Counted from the first letter of the stretch, positions 35,189 to 45,697 are shown. The stretch: 64,000 nt of DNA from Tahibacter soli (GCF_025717065.2 NZ_JAOVZO020000017.1:186001-250000), one strand, 5' to 3'. Made by a program: numbers and translations. The notes: generated by a model from the sequence alone, not told the origin.

Positions 35189-37015
35189 TTACGGCGCCGC
35201 CGCCCCCTTCGTGTCACGAATCCACGTCTCCACATTCTCGCGCAGCGCCTTGAGCGGCAATACCCCGTTCCCGAGCACCTGCTCGTGAAAAGCGCGCAGA
35301 TCGAAACGACTGCCAAGCTCCCGCTCCGCCTGCTCGCGCAACGCGAAAATTTCCAGCCCGCCCGAGTCGTACGACGTGAGCTGCCCCGGCATCACCGCGA
35401 TGCGATCGACCAGCGCTTCGGCGGTTTTCGGATCGAAGCGGCCCGTCGCGACGAAGTAGTCGATCGCCTGCTTGCGCGTCCAGCCGAACATGTGGATGCC
35501 CGGGTCGGCCACCATGCCGCGCGCCGGCCAGATGCGCCGGCTGATCTTCGCGTAGTCGGTGTTGTAGATGCCGGCTTCCTCGGCCAGCCGCTCCGAATAG
35601 CGGCCCCAGCCTTCGATGTACGCCGAGTTGAACGACAGCTTCGTCATCACGTGCCGTGCCGGCAGGCCGTTCGCGATTGCGATCTGCAGGTGATGGCCCG
35701 GCCAGGTTTCGTGCACGAGCGTGATTTCGGCGCTGCCGCGCGTATCTTTTTTCCAGTTTTCCAGCGGGATGCGGTATTCGCCGGGCTTGTTCGGATCGCC
35801 GCTCGGAATGTAGTGCGCCGACATGCCGCTGCCGCGCTGGTAGTCCGGCAGCGGCTGGATGATCGCCGGCTGCGACGGCAGTTCGCGGAACAGCGGCGCC
35901 GACAGCTCCCGCGCACGCGCGAGCATGCCGCGCGAGAAGTCGAGCAGTTCCTTTTCCGAGGTGAAATGGTTGTCTTTCGCCTTTTCCACTTTGGCGATGA
36001 TCGTCTTGATGTCGCGCGTGCCGAACACGCGCTGGCCGATGTCGGCGACGTTCGCTTCGTTCGCGGCGACCGTCTTCTGGCCCAGCTCGTACACTTCCTT
36101 CGGCGTGCGCGTCAGCGTCGTGAAGTTGCGCAGCTGCGCGGCATAGCAGGCCGCGCCGTCCGGCAAGTCCGACAGGCCGATGCTAACGCGCGCCTTCGGC
36201 GCATATTCGTTGGCGAGAAAATCGCGGTAGCGCTGCACGGCCGGCTTGATCTGCTGCACGATGACATCGCGCATGCGCGCCTTGAACGCGTCGTCGTTCG
36301 AGCGTTCGGCCGGCGACCAGAACGGCCATTCTTCGGGCTTTGCGCCAAGCGCGCCGTCGAGCTGCTGCAACACGCGCGTCAGGATCGCCTTCGGTACGGC
36401 GTAGCCGGTGGCGAGACCTTCGCGCAGATTGGCCGTGTCGTTTTCGATGAAGCCGGGCAGGCTCGACCAGCGCTTGATCGCCTGTTCGCGCGCTTCGGGC
36501 GTATCGACCGGCTGCGACGCGGCGGCTTCGGCGAGATACACCTGCCAGCCGCCCATGTGGCTCAGGCTCCAGCGTTCCTGGTGACACACGCGCAAGCCGC
36601 GGCTGGCGTCGAAGCCTTCGCGCAGCACCGCGTACGTCACGGCCGCGGGCGTGCCGCGCAGCGCGGCGGCGTCGATGCGGTCGAGGTCGGCGATCATCGC
36701 GTCTTCGACCGCCACGTACTGCGCGATCTCGCTCGCCGAATTGCGCGGCAGGCGATCGTGCGACGGAACCGGCACGCCGGTGGCGTAGGTGACGGTCGGA
36801 TCGAAGTCGATCACGGCGGCGACGAAGCGGTCGGCGATGGCGTTGACCGCGGCGACGGGATCGGGTTTCGGCGCGGCGACCGGCGTCGCGACGGCGGCGG
36901 GCGTCGAGGGCGCCGCTTCGCGCTTGGCGCCGCCGGCGCAGGCGGCGGCGAACAGGGCGGCGGTCAGCGCGGCGATCGCGGCACGAACCGGATACGACGT
37001 ACGGGTGCGAGGCAT
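35189..37015 (-). CDS. DUF885 family lipoprotein (metallopeptidase-like)
   Basis: The 608-residue protein starts at 37015 after GAAGGAA. Its signal ends in a lipobox (ALFAAAC, C26). The body shows the DUF885 signatures: YAVLREGFDASRGL, GMSAHYIPSGD, the zinc-type HETWPGHHLQIAIANG, YIEGWGRYSERLAEE, and SYDSGGLEIFALREQAE at the C-terminus. Related proteins are putative M3/M32-like dipeptidases in the envelope. Length is normal. It stands alone next to the repeat island. Confidence 0.88.
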   Translation of the reverse strand: MPRTRTSYPVRAAIAALTAALFAAACAGGAKREAAPSTPAAVATPVAAPKPDPVAAVNAIADRFVAAVIDFDPTVTYATGVPVPSHDRLPRNSASEIAQYVAVEDAMIADLDRIDAAALRGTPAAVTYAVLREGFDASRGLRVCHQERWSLSHMGGWQVYLAEAAASQPVDTPEAREQAIKRWSSLPGFIENDTANLREGLATGYAVPKAILTRVLQQLDGALGAKPEEWPFWSPAERSNDDAFKARMRDVIVQQIKPAVQRYRDFLANEYAPKARVSIGLSDLPDGAACYAAQLRNFTTLTRTPKEVYELGQKTVAANEANVADIGQRVFGTRDIKTIIAKVEKAKDNHFTSEKELLDFSRGMLARARELSAPLFRELPSQPAIIQPLPDYQRGSGMSAHYIPSGDPNKPGEYRIPLENWKKDTRGSAEITLVHETWPGHHLQIAIANGLPARHVMTKLSFNSAYIEGWGRYSERLAEEAGIYNTDYAKISRRIWPARGMVADPGIHMFGWTRKQAIDYFVATGRFDPKTAEALVDRIAVMPGQLTSYDSGGLEIFALREQAERELGSRFDLRAFHEQVLGNGVLPLKALRENVETWIRDTKGAAAP

Positions 37016-37340
37016 TGCGGCATTCCTTCGAGGGGCTGCGTTGAGGGCCCTGTCCCTATCGCAATGGTCGTGCCAACCGTCGATTGCCGGCAAGCGCGAG
37101 CAGCGACAAGGGTTTGCGCGCGCCGATGCCGCGCGGACGGTGTCCGCCGGACGGACGCCGGACAGCGCGGCCGACTTGCTTCGCGAAGCGCCAGCGGGCA
37201 TCGTCGCGATCGCAACTGATTTTTGTGACCCTGTTTTCCGCCGAACTGCGGTTATGACATTCGTGGGTGCGCAGCGTGCGGTGGACAGACCGACCCAGAC
37301 CCGGCCGCCGCACGCTGCCCCCGCGCTTTACGGAGCGACC
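37016..37340. other. Divergent intergenic region without recognised elements
   Basis: These 325 bases lie between the divergent DUF885 and small TerB-like genes. There is a T-rich patch at about 37219-37240, but I found no pair of promoter boxes with proper spacing, no terminator and no gene with coding support. Confidence 0.5.
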
Positions 37341-37589
37341 ATGACGAAGCCGAAGAGCCACATCGAGATCGCGTACGAATCGATTCCCGTATTCGCCGAC
37401 GACGGACAGATCGACGTCGGCGAGATCAACTTCCTGCTCGGCCTCGCGCTGCGCGACAACACCATCGACGACGACGAGCGCCGCGTGCTCGCGAAGGTTT
37501 TCGCGCAGGCGCAGAAGACCACGCTGCCGTCGGCGGTGCAGGCGCGCATCGACGAAGTGCGCGCGCTGCACAACATTCCTGCCGCGTAA
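37341..37589 (+). CDS. Small acidic hypothetical protein (TerB-like helix repeat)
   Basis: The 82-residue protein reads as an all-helical, acidic domain: DGQIDVGEINFLLGLALRDNTIDDDERRVLAKVFAQA. The pattern of a helix, an acidic turn and DDDERRVL is reminiscent of TerB/DjlA N-terminal domains, but the match is weak. CGGAG lies before the ATG. Its stop is three bases from the opposing hemF stop. Confidence 0.65.
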   Translation: MTKPKSHIEIAYESIPVFADDGQIDVGEINFLLGLALRDNTIDDDERRVLAKVFAQAQKTTLPSAVQARIDEVRALHNIPAA

Positions 37590-37592
37590 GCG

Positions 37593-38588
<996 letters not shown>

Positions 38589-38637
38589 AGGGTTGTGGGA
38601 TGCGACCTGTTGTATGCAGCACCCCGAGCTGAGCGCT

Positions 38638-39039
38638 TCACTCGGTGAGGAGGTTCAAATTCGCACTGATATCGGTAACGAGGTTGTTGATCCAGCCGAG
38701 GTAGTTCTTGTGGATCAGCCGCTTGCCGTTCTCGACCTCGTACTTGAGGTTTTCCGAGTCGACGTAGGCGATCTTGATCGCGCGCTTGTCCCAGGTGATG
38801 TCGATGCGCACCTTGTGATCGCGCAGCATCAGCGTCGACTTGATCTCGCCGGGCTTCTCGTCGGTGACGGTCCACTTGCGGTTGATCAGCGCGCCGCGGA
38901 TCGACTTGGCGACCTGCGCGTCGGTGATCTTCGCCGGAATGGCGATCGGATCGGGATCGACCAGCGGCGCCTGGCGCGCGGCCATCAGCATCAGGAGGAT
39001 CGGCAGCAGCAGGATGACGAGGAGGCGGGAACGCAGCAT
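38638..39039 (-). CDS. Hypothetical exported or membrane-anchored protein
   Basis: The 133-residue protein begins with a strong hydrophobic segment (LLVILLLPILLMLMAA), followed by a globular part with alternating charged strands (KSTLMLRDHKVRIDITWDKRAIKIAYVDSENLKYE). I recognise no family. It is probably periplasmic and anchored or secreted. Confidence 0.65.
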   Translation of the reverse strand: MLRSRLLVILLLPILLMLMAARQAPLVDPDPIAIPAKITDAQVAKSIRGALINRKWTVTDEKPGEIKSTLMLRDHKVRIDITWDKRAIKIAYVDSENLKYEVENGKRLIHKNYLGWINNLVTDISANLNLLTE

Positions 39040-39137
39040 GTTTCACTCCATTGAGGGTTGGGTGCGGCCCGGCGATGGTAGGGCCCGCCTCGGGTCGAGG
39101 CAACGGACCGCCGCGAGCGACGCGGCGCAATGACGAT

Positions 39138-39833
39138 CTATGTCAGGCGATCGAGCATGCGCCGGTTGCCGATCAGCCGCGCCCAGCGCGTGCCGGTATC
39201 GAGCCACAGGCAGTAGCCGGATTCGAGCACGAGCCGCAGCAAGAGGCGCGGCCGCCACGAGAAGCGCGCGTCGGCGGCGACCGGCTCGGCGTCGAAGCCG
39301 AGCGAACGCGCGAGCAGCACGCAGCGGGCGAGGTGGTAGCGGCTGGTGACGAGCGCGACCGGCTCGCACGCGGCGTCGCCGAGGAGCGTCCGCGCATTGC
39401 GCAGATTTTCCAAAGTATCGGTTGACGCATCCTCGCAGACGGGCGCGACGCCGGGCGGCAGGCCGATCTCGGACAAGCGCGCGAGCGCCGCCGCCGCTTC
39501 GGTCGTGCCGCCGTCAGCCGCGCCGCCGAGCAGCAGCACGCGCCGTGACGGATCGGCGACGACGAGCGCGTGCAGCCGCGCGATGCGCGCGTCGTAGTCG
39601 GCGTCGGGCCGGCCGTGCGCGAGGCGCTTGCCGAACAGCAGCAGCGCGCGCGCGCGCGGCGCCGCAACGCCGCTCGTCGCGGCGAGCCGCAGCGCGTAGG
39701 CGAACCAGAACGCCCACAGCAGGCCTGCCGTCGCGACGCAGGCGAGCGCGGCGACGACGAGCGAATGCCACACGTCGCGGTCGCGCAGATGGCGCCACGG
39801 ACCGCGGCGGAACGGAGCGATGAGGTCGGTCAT
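39138..39833 (-). CDS. YdcF/ElyC-type DUF218 membrane protein
   Basis: The 231-residue protein has one N-terminal membrane helix (VVAALACVATAGLLWAFWFAYAL). The DUF218 pattern follows: ALLLFGKRLAHGRPDADYDARIARL, LLLGGAADGGTTEAA, EDASTDTLENLRNARTLL and VALVTSRYHLARCVLLARSLGFDAEPV. Members such as ElyC affect envelope or peptidoglycan homeostasis. The C-terminal tail (YCLWLDTGTRWARLIGNRR) is typical of the group. Confidence 0.85.
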   Translation of the reverse strand: MTDLIAPFRRGPWRHLRDRDVWHSLVVAALACVATAGLLWAFWFAYALRLAATSGVAAPRARALLLFGKRLAHGRPDADYDARIARLHALVVADPSRRVLLLGGAADGGTTEAAAALARLSEIGLPPGVAPVCEDASTDTLENLRNARTLLGDAACEPVALVTSRYHLARCVLLARSLGFDAEPVAADARFSWRPRLLLRLVLESGYCLWLDTGTRWARLIGNRRMLDRLT

Positions 39834-39976
39834 GCGGCGGGCGCGACGGTATTTCGTTCGAGGTTGCGTATTGAAACAGATCGATCCGTTTGCCGACGAG
39901 GGCGCGTCGCAGTTCGTGCGAGTCGCTCTATACTCAAGCGCACATCCAGCAAGCGCATTCAGGGACCGACCGCCGC

Positions 39977-41176
39977 GTGCCGCAACGCCAATCTCCGCTC
40001 GCCATCAGTGCCTACACCGTCACCTGCGCCGCCGGCCGCGGCGTGGACGCGCTGGCCGCCGCGCTCGCGGCGAGGCGCTCGGGTCTGGCGCCGAACGATT
40101 TCTCCAGCGTGCCGCTCGCGTGCCACGTCGGTCGCGTGGCCGGCGTCGAAGACACGCCGGTGCCGGCCGCGCAGGCGGCGTGGGACTGCCGCAACAACCG
40201 GCTCGCGTGGCTCGGCCTCTCGCAGGACGGTTTTCTCGACGCCGCGCTCGCGCTCGTCGCGCGCTACGGCGCGTCGCGCGTCGCGGTCGTGCTCGGCACG
40301 TCGACCGCGAGCATCGGCGCGACCGAAGAGGCCTATCGCACGCTCGAGGACGGCCGTTTCGCCGCGCGCTTCCACGAACCGCTGCTGCACACGCCGCATT
40401 CGCTCGCCGCGTTCGTGCAGGCCGTGCTCGGCACGCGCGGACCCGTCGCGACCGTGGCCACCGCGTGTTCGTCGAGCGCGAAAGTCTTCGCGCAGGCCGA
40501 GCGGCTGATCCGCCTGGGCTGGGCCGACGCGGCCGTCGTCGGCGGCGTCGACACGCTGTGCGACAGCGTGCTGTTCGGCTTCAACGCGCTGCAGCTCGTC
40601 TCGCCGGATCCGTGCCGGCCGTTCGACGCCGCGCGCCGCGGCATCTCGATCGGCGAGGCCGCGGGCTTCGCGCTGCTCGAACGCGGCGACGCCGCGCCCG
40701 GCGCGCCTCGGCTCGCCGGCTGGGGCGAGTCGAGCGACGCGCACCATATGTCGAGCCCGCATCCCGAGGGCCTCGGCGCGCGCCTGGCGATCGCCGACGC
40801 GCTCGCGCGTGCGGGCCTGACGGCCGACGCGGTCGACTACATCAACCTGCACGGCACCGCGACGCCGGCGAACGACGCGGTCGAGGCGGCCACGATCGCC
40901 GCGCTGTTTCCCGCGACGACGCGCGCGAGTTCGACGAAGGGCTGGACCGGCCACACGCTCGGCGCGGCCGGCATCGTCGAGGCGGTGATCTGCCTGATCG
41001 CGCTCGAGCGCGGCTTCGTGCCCGGTACGCTCAACTGCGTCGATCCCGATCCGGTCTGCGGGCCGCAGCTCGCCGTCGCGAACGAGGCACGTGCGCCGCG
41101 CATCGCGCTGTCGAACTCGTTCGGCTTCGGCGGCAGCAATGCCGCACTGCTGTTCGCGCACGCGGGGGCCGCATGA
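39977..41176 (+). CDS. Beta-ketoacyl-ACP synthase (FabF-like, aryl-polyene type)
   Basis: The 399-residue condensing enzyme has the full catalytic set: C164 in VATACSSSAKVF, histidine in INLHGTATPANDA, and lysine plus histidine in STKGWTGHTLGAAG; SNSFGFGGSNAALLF ends the domain. A GTG start at 39977 is chosen because a -10-like TATACT lies at 39929-39934 and sequence from the upstream ATG (39890) has no domain match. It overlaps the next ketosynthase by four bases. With the CLF-like partner it probably extends a polyene or similar chain on an acyl carrier protein encoded elsewhere. Confidence 0.85.
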   Translation: MPQRQSPLAISAYTVTCAAGRGVDALAAALAARRSGLAPNDFSSVPLACHVGRVAGVEDTPVPAAQAAWDCRNNRLAWLGLSQDGFLDAALALVARYGASRVAVVLGTSTASIGATEEAYRTLEDGRFAARFHEPLLHTPHSLAAFVQAVLGTRGPVATVATACSSSAKVFAQAERLIRLGWADAAVVGGVDTLCDSVLFGFNALQLVSPDPCRPFDAARRGISIGEAAGFALLERGDAAPGAPRLAGWGESSDAHHMSSPHPEGLGARLAIADALARAGLTADAVDYINLHGTATPANDAVEAATIAALFPATTRASSTKGWTGHTLGAAGIVEAVICLIALERGFVPGTLNCVDPDPVCGPQLAVANEARAPRIALSNSFGFGGSNAALLFAHAGAA

Positions 41177-41970
41177 GCGCGCTCGCGGTACGCGTCGCCG
41201 GCATCGGCCTGTGGGGGCCGGCGCTGGCCGGTTGGCCCGCGAGCGTCGCCGTGCTGCGCGGCGAAGCGCCTGCCGATTTGTCCACAACGCAAAAACCGTC
41301 GCCGCCGCTGCTGCCGCCGGCCGAGCGACGGCGCGCGCCGGAAACCGTGCTGTTCGCCGCGCAGGCCGCGGTCGAGGCGTGCGCGGCGGCCGGCCTGTCG
41401 CCCGGCGAGCTGCCGGCCGTGTTCGGTTCGGCGCAGGGCGACATCGCGATCACCGACTACATGTGCGCGACGCTCGCGACGGCGCCGTTCGAGCTGTCGC
41501 CGACGAAATTCCACAACTCCGTGCACAACGCCGCCGTCGGCTACTGGACCATCGCGACCGGCTGCCGCGCGGCGTCGACGGCGCTGTCGGCGTGGACCGA
41601 CACGGTCGGTGCGAGCCTGCTGGAAGCGGCGATCCAGGCGCACGACACGCAGGCGCCGGTGCTGGTCGCCGTGTACGACAGCGCCGCGGTAGGCCCGATG
41701 GCCGATCCGATCCACCACGACTGCGGTTTCGCGTTCGCGCTCGTCGTCGACGTCGACGATCCCGCAGCGCCGGGGCCGCGCCTCGTGCTCGAGCCGCTCG
41801 ACGGCGCCGGCGCGACCGAACCCGATGCCGCTTGGGCGCGCGAACTGCGCGAACGCAACTCGAGCGCGATCGCGCTGCCGCTGCTCGCAGCGCTCGCCGG
41901 TACGACCGAGCGCCGCGTGCGCGTCGCCGCGGGCCCGGGCTTCGTACTCGACGTGACGGTGCGCCCATGA
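41173..41970 (+). CDS. Ketosynthase chain-length-factor-like protein
   Basis: The 265-residue protein lacks the second half of a normal ketosynthase. It has the short-ketosynthase pattern VAGIGLWGPALAGWP and FHNSVHNAAVGYWTIATGCRAASTALSAW seen in the partner subunit of aryl-polyene ketosynthases. The histidines of the active site are absent, so it is expected to modify chain length in a heterodimer rather than condense by itself. It overlaps its neighbours on both sides (ATGA). Confidence 0.83.
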   Translation: MSALAVRVAGIGLWGPALAGWPASVAVLRGEAPADLSTTQKPSPPLLPPAERRRAPETVLFAAQAAVEACAAAGLSPGELPAVFGSAQGDIAITDYMCATLATAPFELSPTKFHNSVHNAAVGYWTIATGCRAASTALSAWTDTVGASLLEAAIQAHDTQAPVLVAVYDSAAVGPMADPIHHDCGFAFALVVDVDDPAAPGPRLVLEPLDGAGATEPDAAWARELRERNSSAIALPLLAALAGTTERRVRVAAGPGFVLDVTVRP

Positions 41971-42719
41971 CCGCGCCGCGTGCGGCCGTGGTGATACCCG
42001 CGCTGAACGAAGAGCGCGCGATCCGGGACGTCGTCGCCGGCGCGCTTGCGCATTGCGTCGACGTCATCGTCGTCGACGACGGCTCGACCGACGGCACGGT
42101 CGCGGCGCTCGACGGCTTGCCGATCCGCCTGATCCGCCACGCGAAACCCGGCGGCAAGGGCAATGCGCTGCGCGCGGGATTTCGCGCGGCGCTCGAGCTC
42201 GGCGTCGACGGCGTCGTGACGATGGACGGCGACGGCCAGCATTCGCCGGACGATATTCCGCGGCTCGTGCGCGTCGCCGCGCAGCGGCCGGGACAGATCG
42301 TCGTCGGCGCGCGCCTGATCGGTCGCGAGCGCCAGCCACGCATCCGCCGCGTCGCGAACGACATCGCCGACTGGGGCATCGCGTGGGCGGTCGGGCAGCG
42401 GCTGATCGACAGCCAGAGCGGCCAGCGATGGTATCCGCGCGCGGTGGTCGAACTCGCGGTCGACGTCGTGCCGCAGGGTTTCGTGTTCGAGGCCGACATC
42501 CTGATCGAGGCGGCGCGGCGCCTGGGCACGCGCGTCGTCGCGGTGCCGATCCGGTCGCGCTACGCGGGCGAGTTTCGCGCCAGCCACTTCAAGCCGCTGC
42601 GCGACTTCTATCGCATCACGAGGCATGTCGTCGGCCGGGTGGTCGAGGCCGGTTCGGTCGTCGCGAGCTACCGCCGCGCGCGCGTCACGCCGATCGAACT
42701 CGTCGATCCCGACGCGTGA
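41967..42719 (+). CDS. Family 2 glycosyltransferase
   Basis: The 250-residue cytoplasmic protein has the GT2 nucleotide-sugar fold: VVIPALNEERAIRDVV, VIVVDDGSTDGTVAAL, GGKGNALRAGF and the metal-binding MDGDGQHSPDDI. SQSGQRWYPRAVVE and FVFEADILIEAARR resemble dolichyl-phosphate mannosyltransferase-like enzymes. No membrane segment is seen. It starts in the stop of the CLF-like gene, so it likely modifies the pigment end or its lipid carrier (inference). Confidence 0.85.
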   Translation: MTAPRAAVVIPALNEERAIRDVVAGALAHCVDVIVVDDGSTDGTVAALDGLPIRLIRHAKPGGKGNALRAGFRAALELGVDGVVTMDGDGQHSPDDIPRLVRVAAQRPGQIVVGARLIGRERQPRIRRVANDIADWGIAWAVGQRLIDSQSGQRWYPRAVVELAVDVVPQGFVFEADILIEAARRLGTRVVAVPIRSRYAGEFRASHFKPLRDFYRITRHVVGRVVEAGSVVASYRRARVTPIELVDPDA

Positions 42720-42806
42720 CGTCGCGGCGCGTGGTTTTCGTCAACGGTGCGCCTGTGCAAACCGTGTAAAGTCGATCAACGGAGATTGACGGTCGGGGAG
42801 GGCCGG

Positions 42807-44063
42807 ATGTCGCATAGTCCACTTCTGCTGCAACTGCTCGTCATCATCGGCACCGCGCGCCTGCTGGCGCTCGGGCTCGCTCGCATCGGCCAGCCGCCGG
42901 TCATCGGCGAGATGATCGGCGGCCTCGTGCTCGGCCCGATCGTGTTCGGCGCGCTCGCGCCGCAGTGGCATGCGCAGCTGTTCGCGCCGGGCAGCCTCGG
43001 CGCCCTCAACGGTCTGGCGCAGATCGGACTTGCGGTCTTCATGTTCATCGTCGGTGCGGAGCTGCGCCTGCCCGGCGGCGCGCGCGAACGCATCGTGGCC
43101 GCCGGCCGCGTCGGCGTGCTCAGCGTCGTGCTGCCGATGGCGCTCGGTTTCGCGATCGCGCCGATCCTGCATCCGCGCTTCGCGCCGGCCGGCGTCGCGT
43201 TCGCGCCGTTCGCGCTGTTCGTCGCCGCGTCGATGGCGATCACGGCGTTTCCGGTCATGGCGCGCATTCTCAAGGAGCGCGCGATGACGCAGACCGCGAT
43301 CGGCCGGCTCGCGCTGACGTCGGCCGCGTTCGCCGACGTGCTCGCGTGGATCGCGCTCGCGCTCGTCGTCGCGCTGATCGCGTCGGGCAGCGGCTGGCCG
43401 CGCTTCGGTGCGACGCTGGCCGGCCTCGTCGCGCTCGTCGCCGTCTCGTTCCTCGTCGTGCGGCCCGCGCTCGCGCGGCTGCTCGCGCGCCGCGCGCCGG
43501 ACGGCAAGCCGTCGGGCATGATGCTCGCGCTGCTGATGATTCTGCTGTTCGCCTACGCCGCGCTCACGCAGCAGATCGACCTGCACGCGGTGTTCGGCGC
43601 GTTCCTGTTCGGCGCGTGCCTGCCGCGCGACGACCGCCTGCTCGGGAGCCTCGTCGAACGGCTCGAGCACGTGGCGATCGTCGTGCTGATGCCGGTGTTC
43701 TTCGCGCTCGCGGGGCTCAACACGACGGCCGACGCGTTCAACGGCGGCGGCGGGCTCGCGCTCGTGCTGATACTGATCGCCGCGATCGTCGGCAAGGTCG
43801 TCGGCGGCGCGGCCGGCGCGCGCTGGTCCGGCATGGACTGGCGCACGAGCGTCGCGGTCGGCGGGCTGATGAACGCGCGCGGACTGATGGAGCTCATCGT
43901 CATGAAGATCGGACTCGACATCGGCGTGATCGGCAAGGAAATGTTCACGATGCTGCTCGTCATGGCGATCGTCACCACGCTGATGACGACGCCGATGCTC
44001 GCGTACTTCGGCCGCACGCGGCGCGAGCGCGAACCCGACCTCGACGCGAAGGAGATCGTATGA
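42807..44063 (+). CDS. CPA2-family cation/proton antiporter (Kef-like membrane domain)
   Basis: The 418-residue protein has about twelve membrane segments. The conserved openings are QPPVIGEMIGGLVLGP and LNGLAQIGLAVFMFIVGAEL, AASMAITAFPVMARIL, and GGLMNARGLMELIVMKIG. It lacks the C-terminal TrkA-N regulatory domain of KefB/KefC. GGGGAGG precedes the ATG. It overlaps the halogenase gene by four bases. Its role in a pigment-type operon is unclear; it may supply halide or pH balance (speculation). Confidence 0.85.
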   Translation: MSHSPLLLQLLVIIGTARLLALGLARIGQPPVIGEMIGGLVLGPIVFGALAPQWHAQLFAPGSLGALNGLAQIGLAVFMFIVGAELRLPGGARERIVAAGRVGVLSVVLPMALGFAIAPILHPRFAPAGVAFAPFALFVAASMAITAFPVMARILKERAMTQTAIGRLALTSAAFADVLAWIALALVVALIASGSGWPRFGATLAGLVALVAVSFLVVRPALARLLARRAPDGKPSGMMLALLMILLFAYAALTQQIDLHAVFGAFLFGACLPRDDRLLGSLVERLEHVAIVVLMPVFFALAGLNTTADAFNGGGGLALVLILIAAIVGKVVGGAAGARWSGMDWRTSVAVGGLMNARGLMELIVMKIGLDIGVIGKEMFTMLLVMAIVTTLMTTPMLAYFGRTRREREPDLDAKEIV

Positions 44064-45652
44064 CGACGCCTGCGCGCCGCGATGTCGTCATCGCTGGCGG
44101 TGGCCTTGCCGGCCTGTGCCTTGCGCTGCAGCTCAAGCGGCGTTTCGGCGACATCGACGTGCTGGTGCTCGAGCGGCGGCGGCACCCGCTGCCGCTCGCG
44201 GCGCACAAGGTCGGCGAATCGACGGTCGAAATCGGCGCGCACTATTTCGGCGAAACGCTGGGCCTGCGCGAACATCTCGACGCGCAGCACATCCGCAAGT
44301 TCGGCTTTCGCTTTTTCTTCTCGGAAGGACGTGAAGATCTTCCGGCGGTAACCGAACTGGGCGTCCGCGAAGTGCTGCCGACGCCGACGTTCCAGATCGA
44401 CCGCGGCATCTTCGAAAACCACCTCGGCGACGCCGCGCGCGCGGCCGGCGTCGATTTTCGCGACGGCGCGGTCGTGCGCGGGATCGATCTTTCGACCGAC
44501 GGCGCCGATCACGCGGTGCGCTTCGAGCACGACGGCGCGGCGCACGAAATCCGCGCGCGCTGGGTCGTCGACGCGAGCGGTCGCGCGGGCCTGCTCAAGC
44601 GCAAGCTCGGTCTTGCCGAGCCGAACGGCCACGACGCCAACTCGGTGTGGTTTCGCATCGACGACAAGCTCGAGATCGACGACTGGTGCGGCGACGAACG
44701 CTGGCGCGGCGAATGCACGCCGCCCGAGCGCTGGCGTTCGACGAATCACCTGTGCGGGCCGGGCTACTGGGTCTGGCTGATTCCGCTCGGTTCCGGCGCG
44801 CATTCGGTCGGCATCGTCTGCGATGCGGCGATGCATCCGCTCGAGACGATGAACACGTTCGAGCGCGCGATGGAATGGTTGAAGAAATTTCAACCGATCG
44901 TCTGGCGCGAATGCGACAGGCGGCGCGACAAGCTGATGGATTTCCTGTTCCTGCGCGGCTTTTCGTACGGCTGCAGGCGCGTGTTCTCGGGCGACCGCTG
45001 GGCGCTGACCGGCGAGGCCGGGCTGTTTCTCGATCCGTTCTATTCGCCGGGCAGCGACTTCATCGCGATGTCGAACACGTACGTCTGCGAGCTGATCGCG
45101 CACGATCGCGCCGGCACGCCGGTGGCGCCGTACGCGTCGCTGTACGAACAACTGTACTTTTCGTTCTACCGCAACACGCTCTCGCTGTACGAGGGCCAGT
45201 ATCCGCTGTTCGGCGACGCGCAGGTGATGCCGGTCAAGGTGATCTGGGACTACGCGTACTACTGGGGCGTGCTGTGCCAGATCGTGTTCCAGAATCGCCT
45301 GGCCGATCTGCGGCTGTTCGCCGACCTGCGCGCGTCGTTCGAGCGCGCGTCCGATCTCAACCGCCGCGTGCAGGCGTTCTTCCGGCGCTGGAGCGCCGCC
45401 GCGCCGGCGCGCAATCCGGCGGTCATGCTCGACCAGGGGCGGCTCGACTGGTTCCACGCGCTCAACCGCGAACTGCACGACGTGCTCGACGACGCCGGGC
45501 TGCGCGCGCGCCTCGTCGCGAACGTGACGATGCTCGAACGGCTCGCGGCCGGCATCGTCGAGCAGGCGCGGCGCGACGCGCCGGACATCGACGCCGACGG
45601 CCTCGCCGATGCGGACGCGACGCGGGCGCCGGCCTTGTTCGACACGGCGTGA
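44060..45652 (+). CDS. Flavin-dependent halogenase (tryptophan-halogenase-like)
   Basis: The 530-residue protein has the FAD-binding VVIAGGGLAGLCLALQL, the catalytic lysine candidate K50 in AHKVGEST, and the halogenase signature W-x-W-x-I-P at residues 237-242 (YWVWLIPLG). GEAGLFLDPFYSPGSDF follows as FAD contact. It lacks an obvious tryptophan pocket, so an aromatic group on a carrier or polyene is a more likely substrate. Xanthomonadins are brominated aryl polyenes made by loci with a similar halogenase, which fits its place after the ketosynthases. AAGGAG lies before the ATG. Confidence 0.84.
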   Translation: MTTPARRDVVIAGGGLAGLCLALQLKRRFGDIDVLVLERRRHPLPLAAHKVGESTVEIGAHYFGETLGLREHLDAQHIRKFGFRFFFSEGREDLPAVTELGVREVLPTPTFQIDRGIFENHLGDAARAAGVDFRDGAVVRGIDLSTDGADHAVRFEHDGAAHEIRARWVVDASGRAGLLKRKLGLAEPNGHDANSVWFRIDDKLEIDDWCGDERWRGECTPPERWRSTNHLCGPGYWVWLIPLGSGAHSVGIVCDAAMHPLETMNTFERAMEWLKKFQPIVWRECDRRRDKLMDFLFLRGFSYGCRRVFSGDRWALTGEAGLFLDPFYSPGSDFIAMSNTYVCELIAHDRAGTPVAPYASLYEQLYFSFYRNTLSLYEGQYPLFGDAQVMPVKVIWDYAYYWGVLCQIVFQNRLADLRLFADLRASFERASDLNRRVQAFFRRWSAAAPARNPAVMLDQGRLDWFHALNRELHDVLDDAGLRARLVANVTMLERLAAGIVEQARRDAPDIDADGLADADATRAPALFDTA

Positions 45653-45697
45653 CGCAGTCGGCTTGACCGGCGCCTTGCGACGCTGCTCAATGCGCGC

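Noticed and set aside
39890-39976. ATG at 39890 as the ketosynthase start
   Set aside because: It lies upstream of the likely -10 box at 39929 and the added residues do not resemble ketosynthase sequence; GTG at 39977 is preferred.
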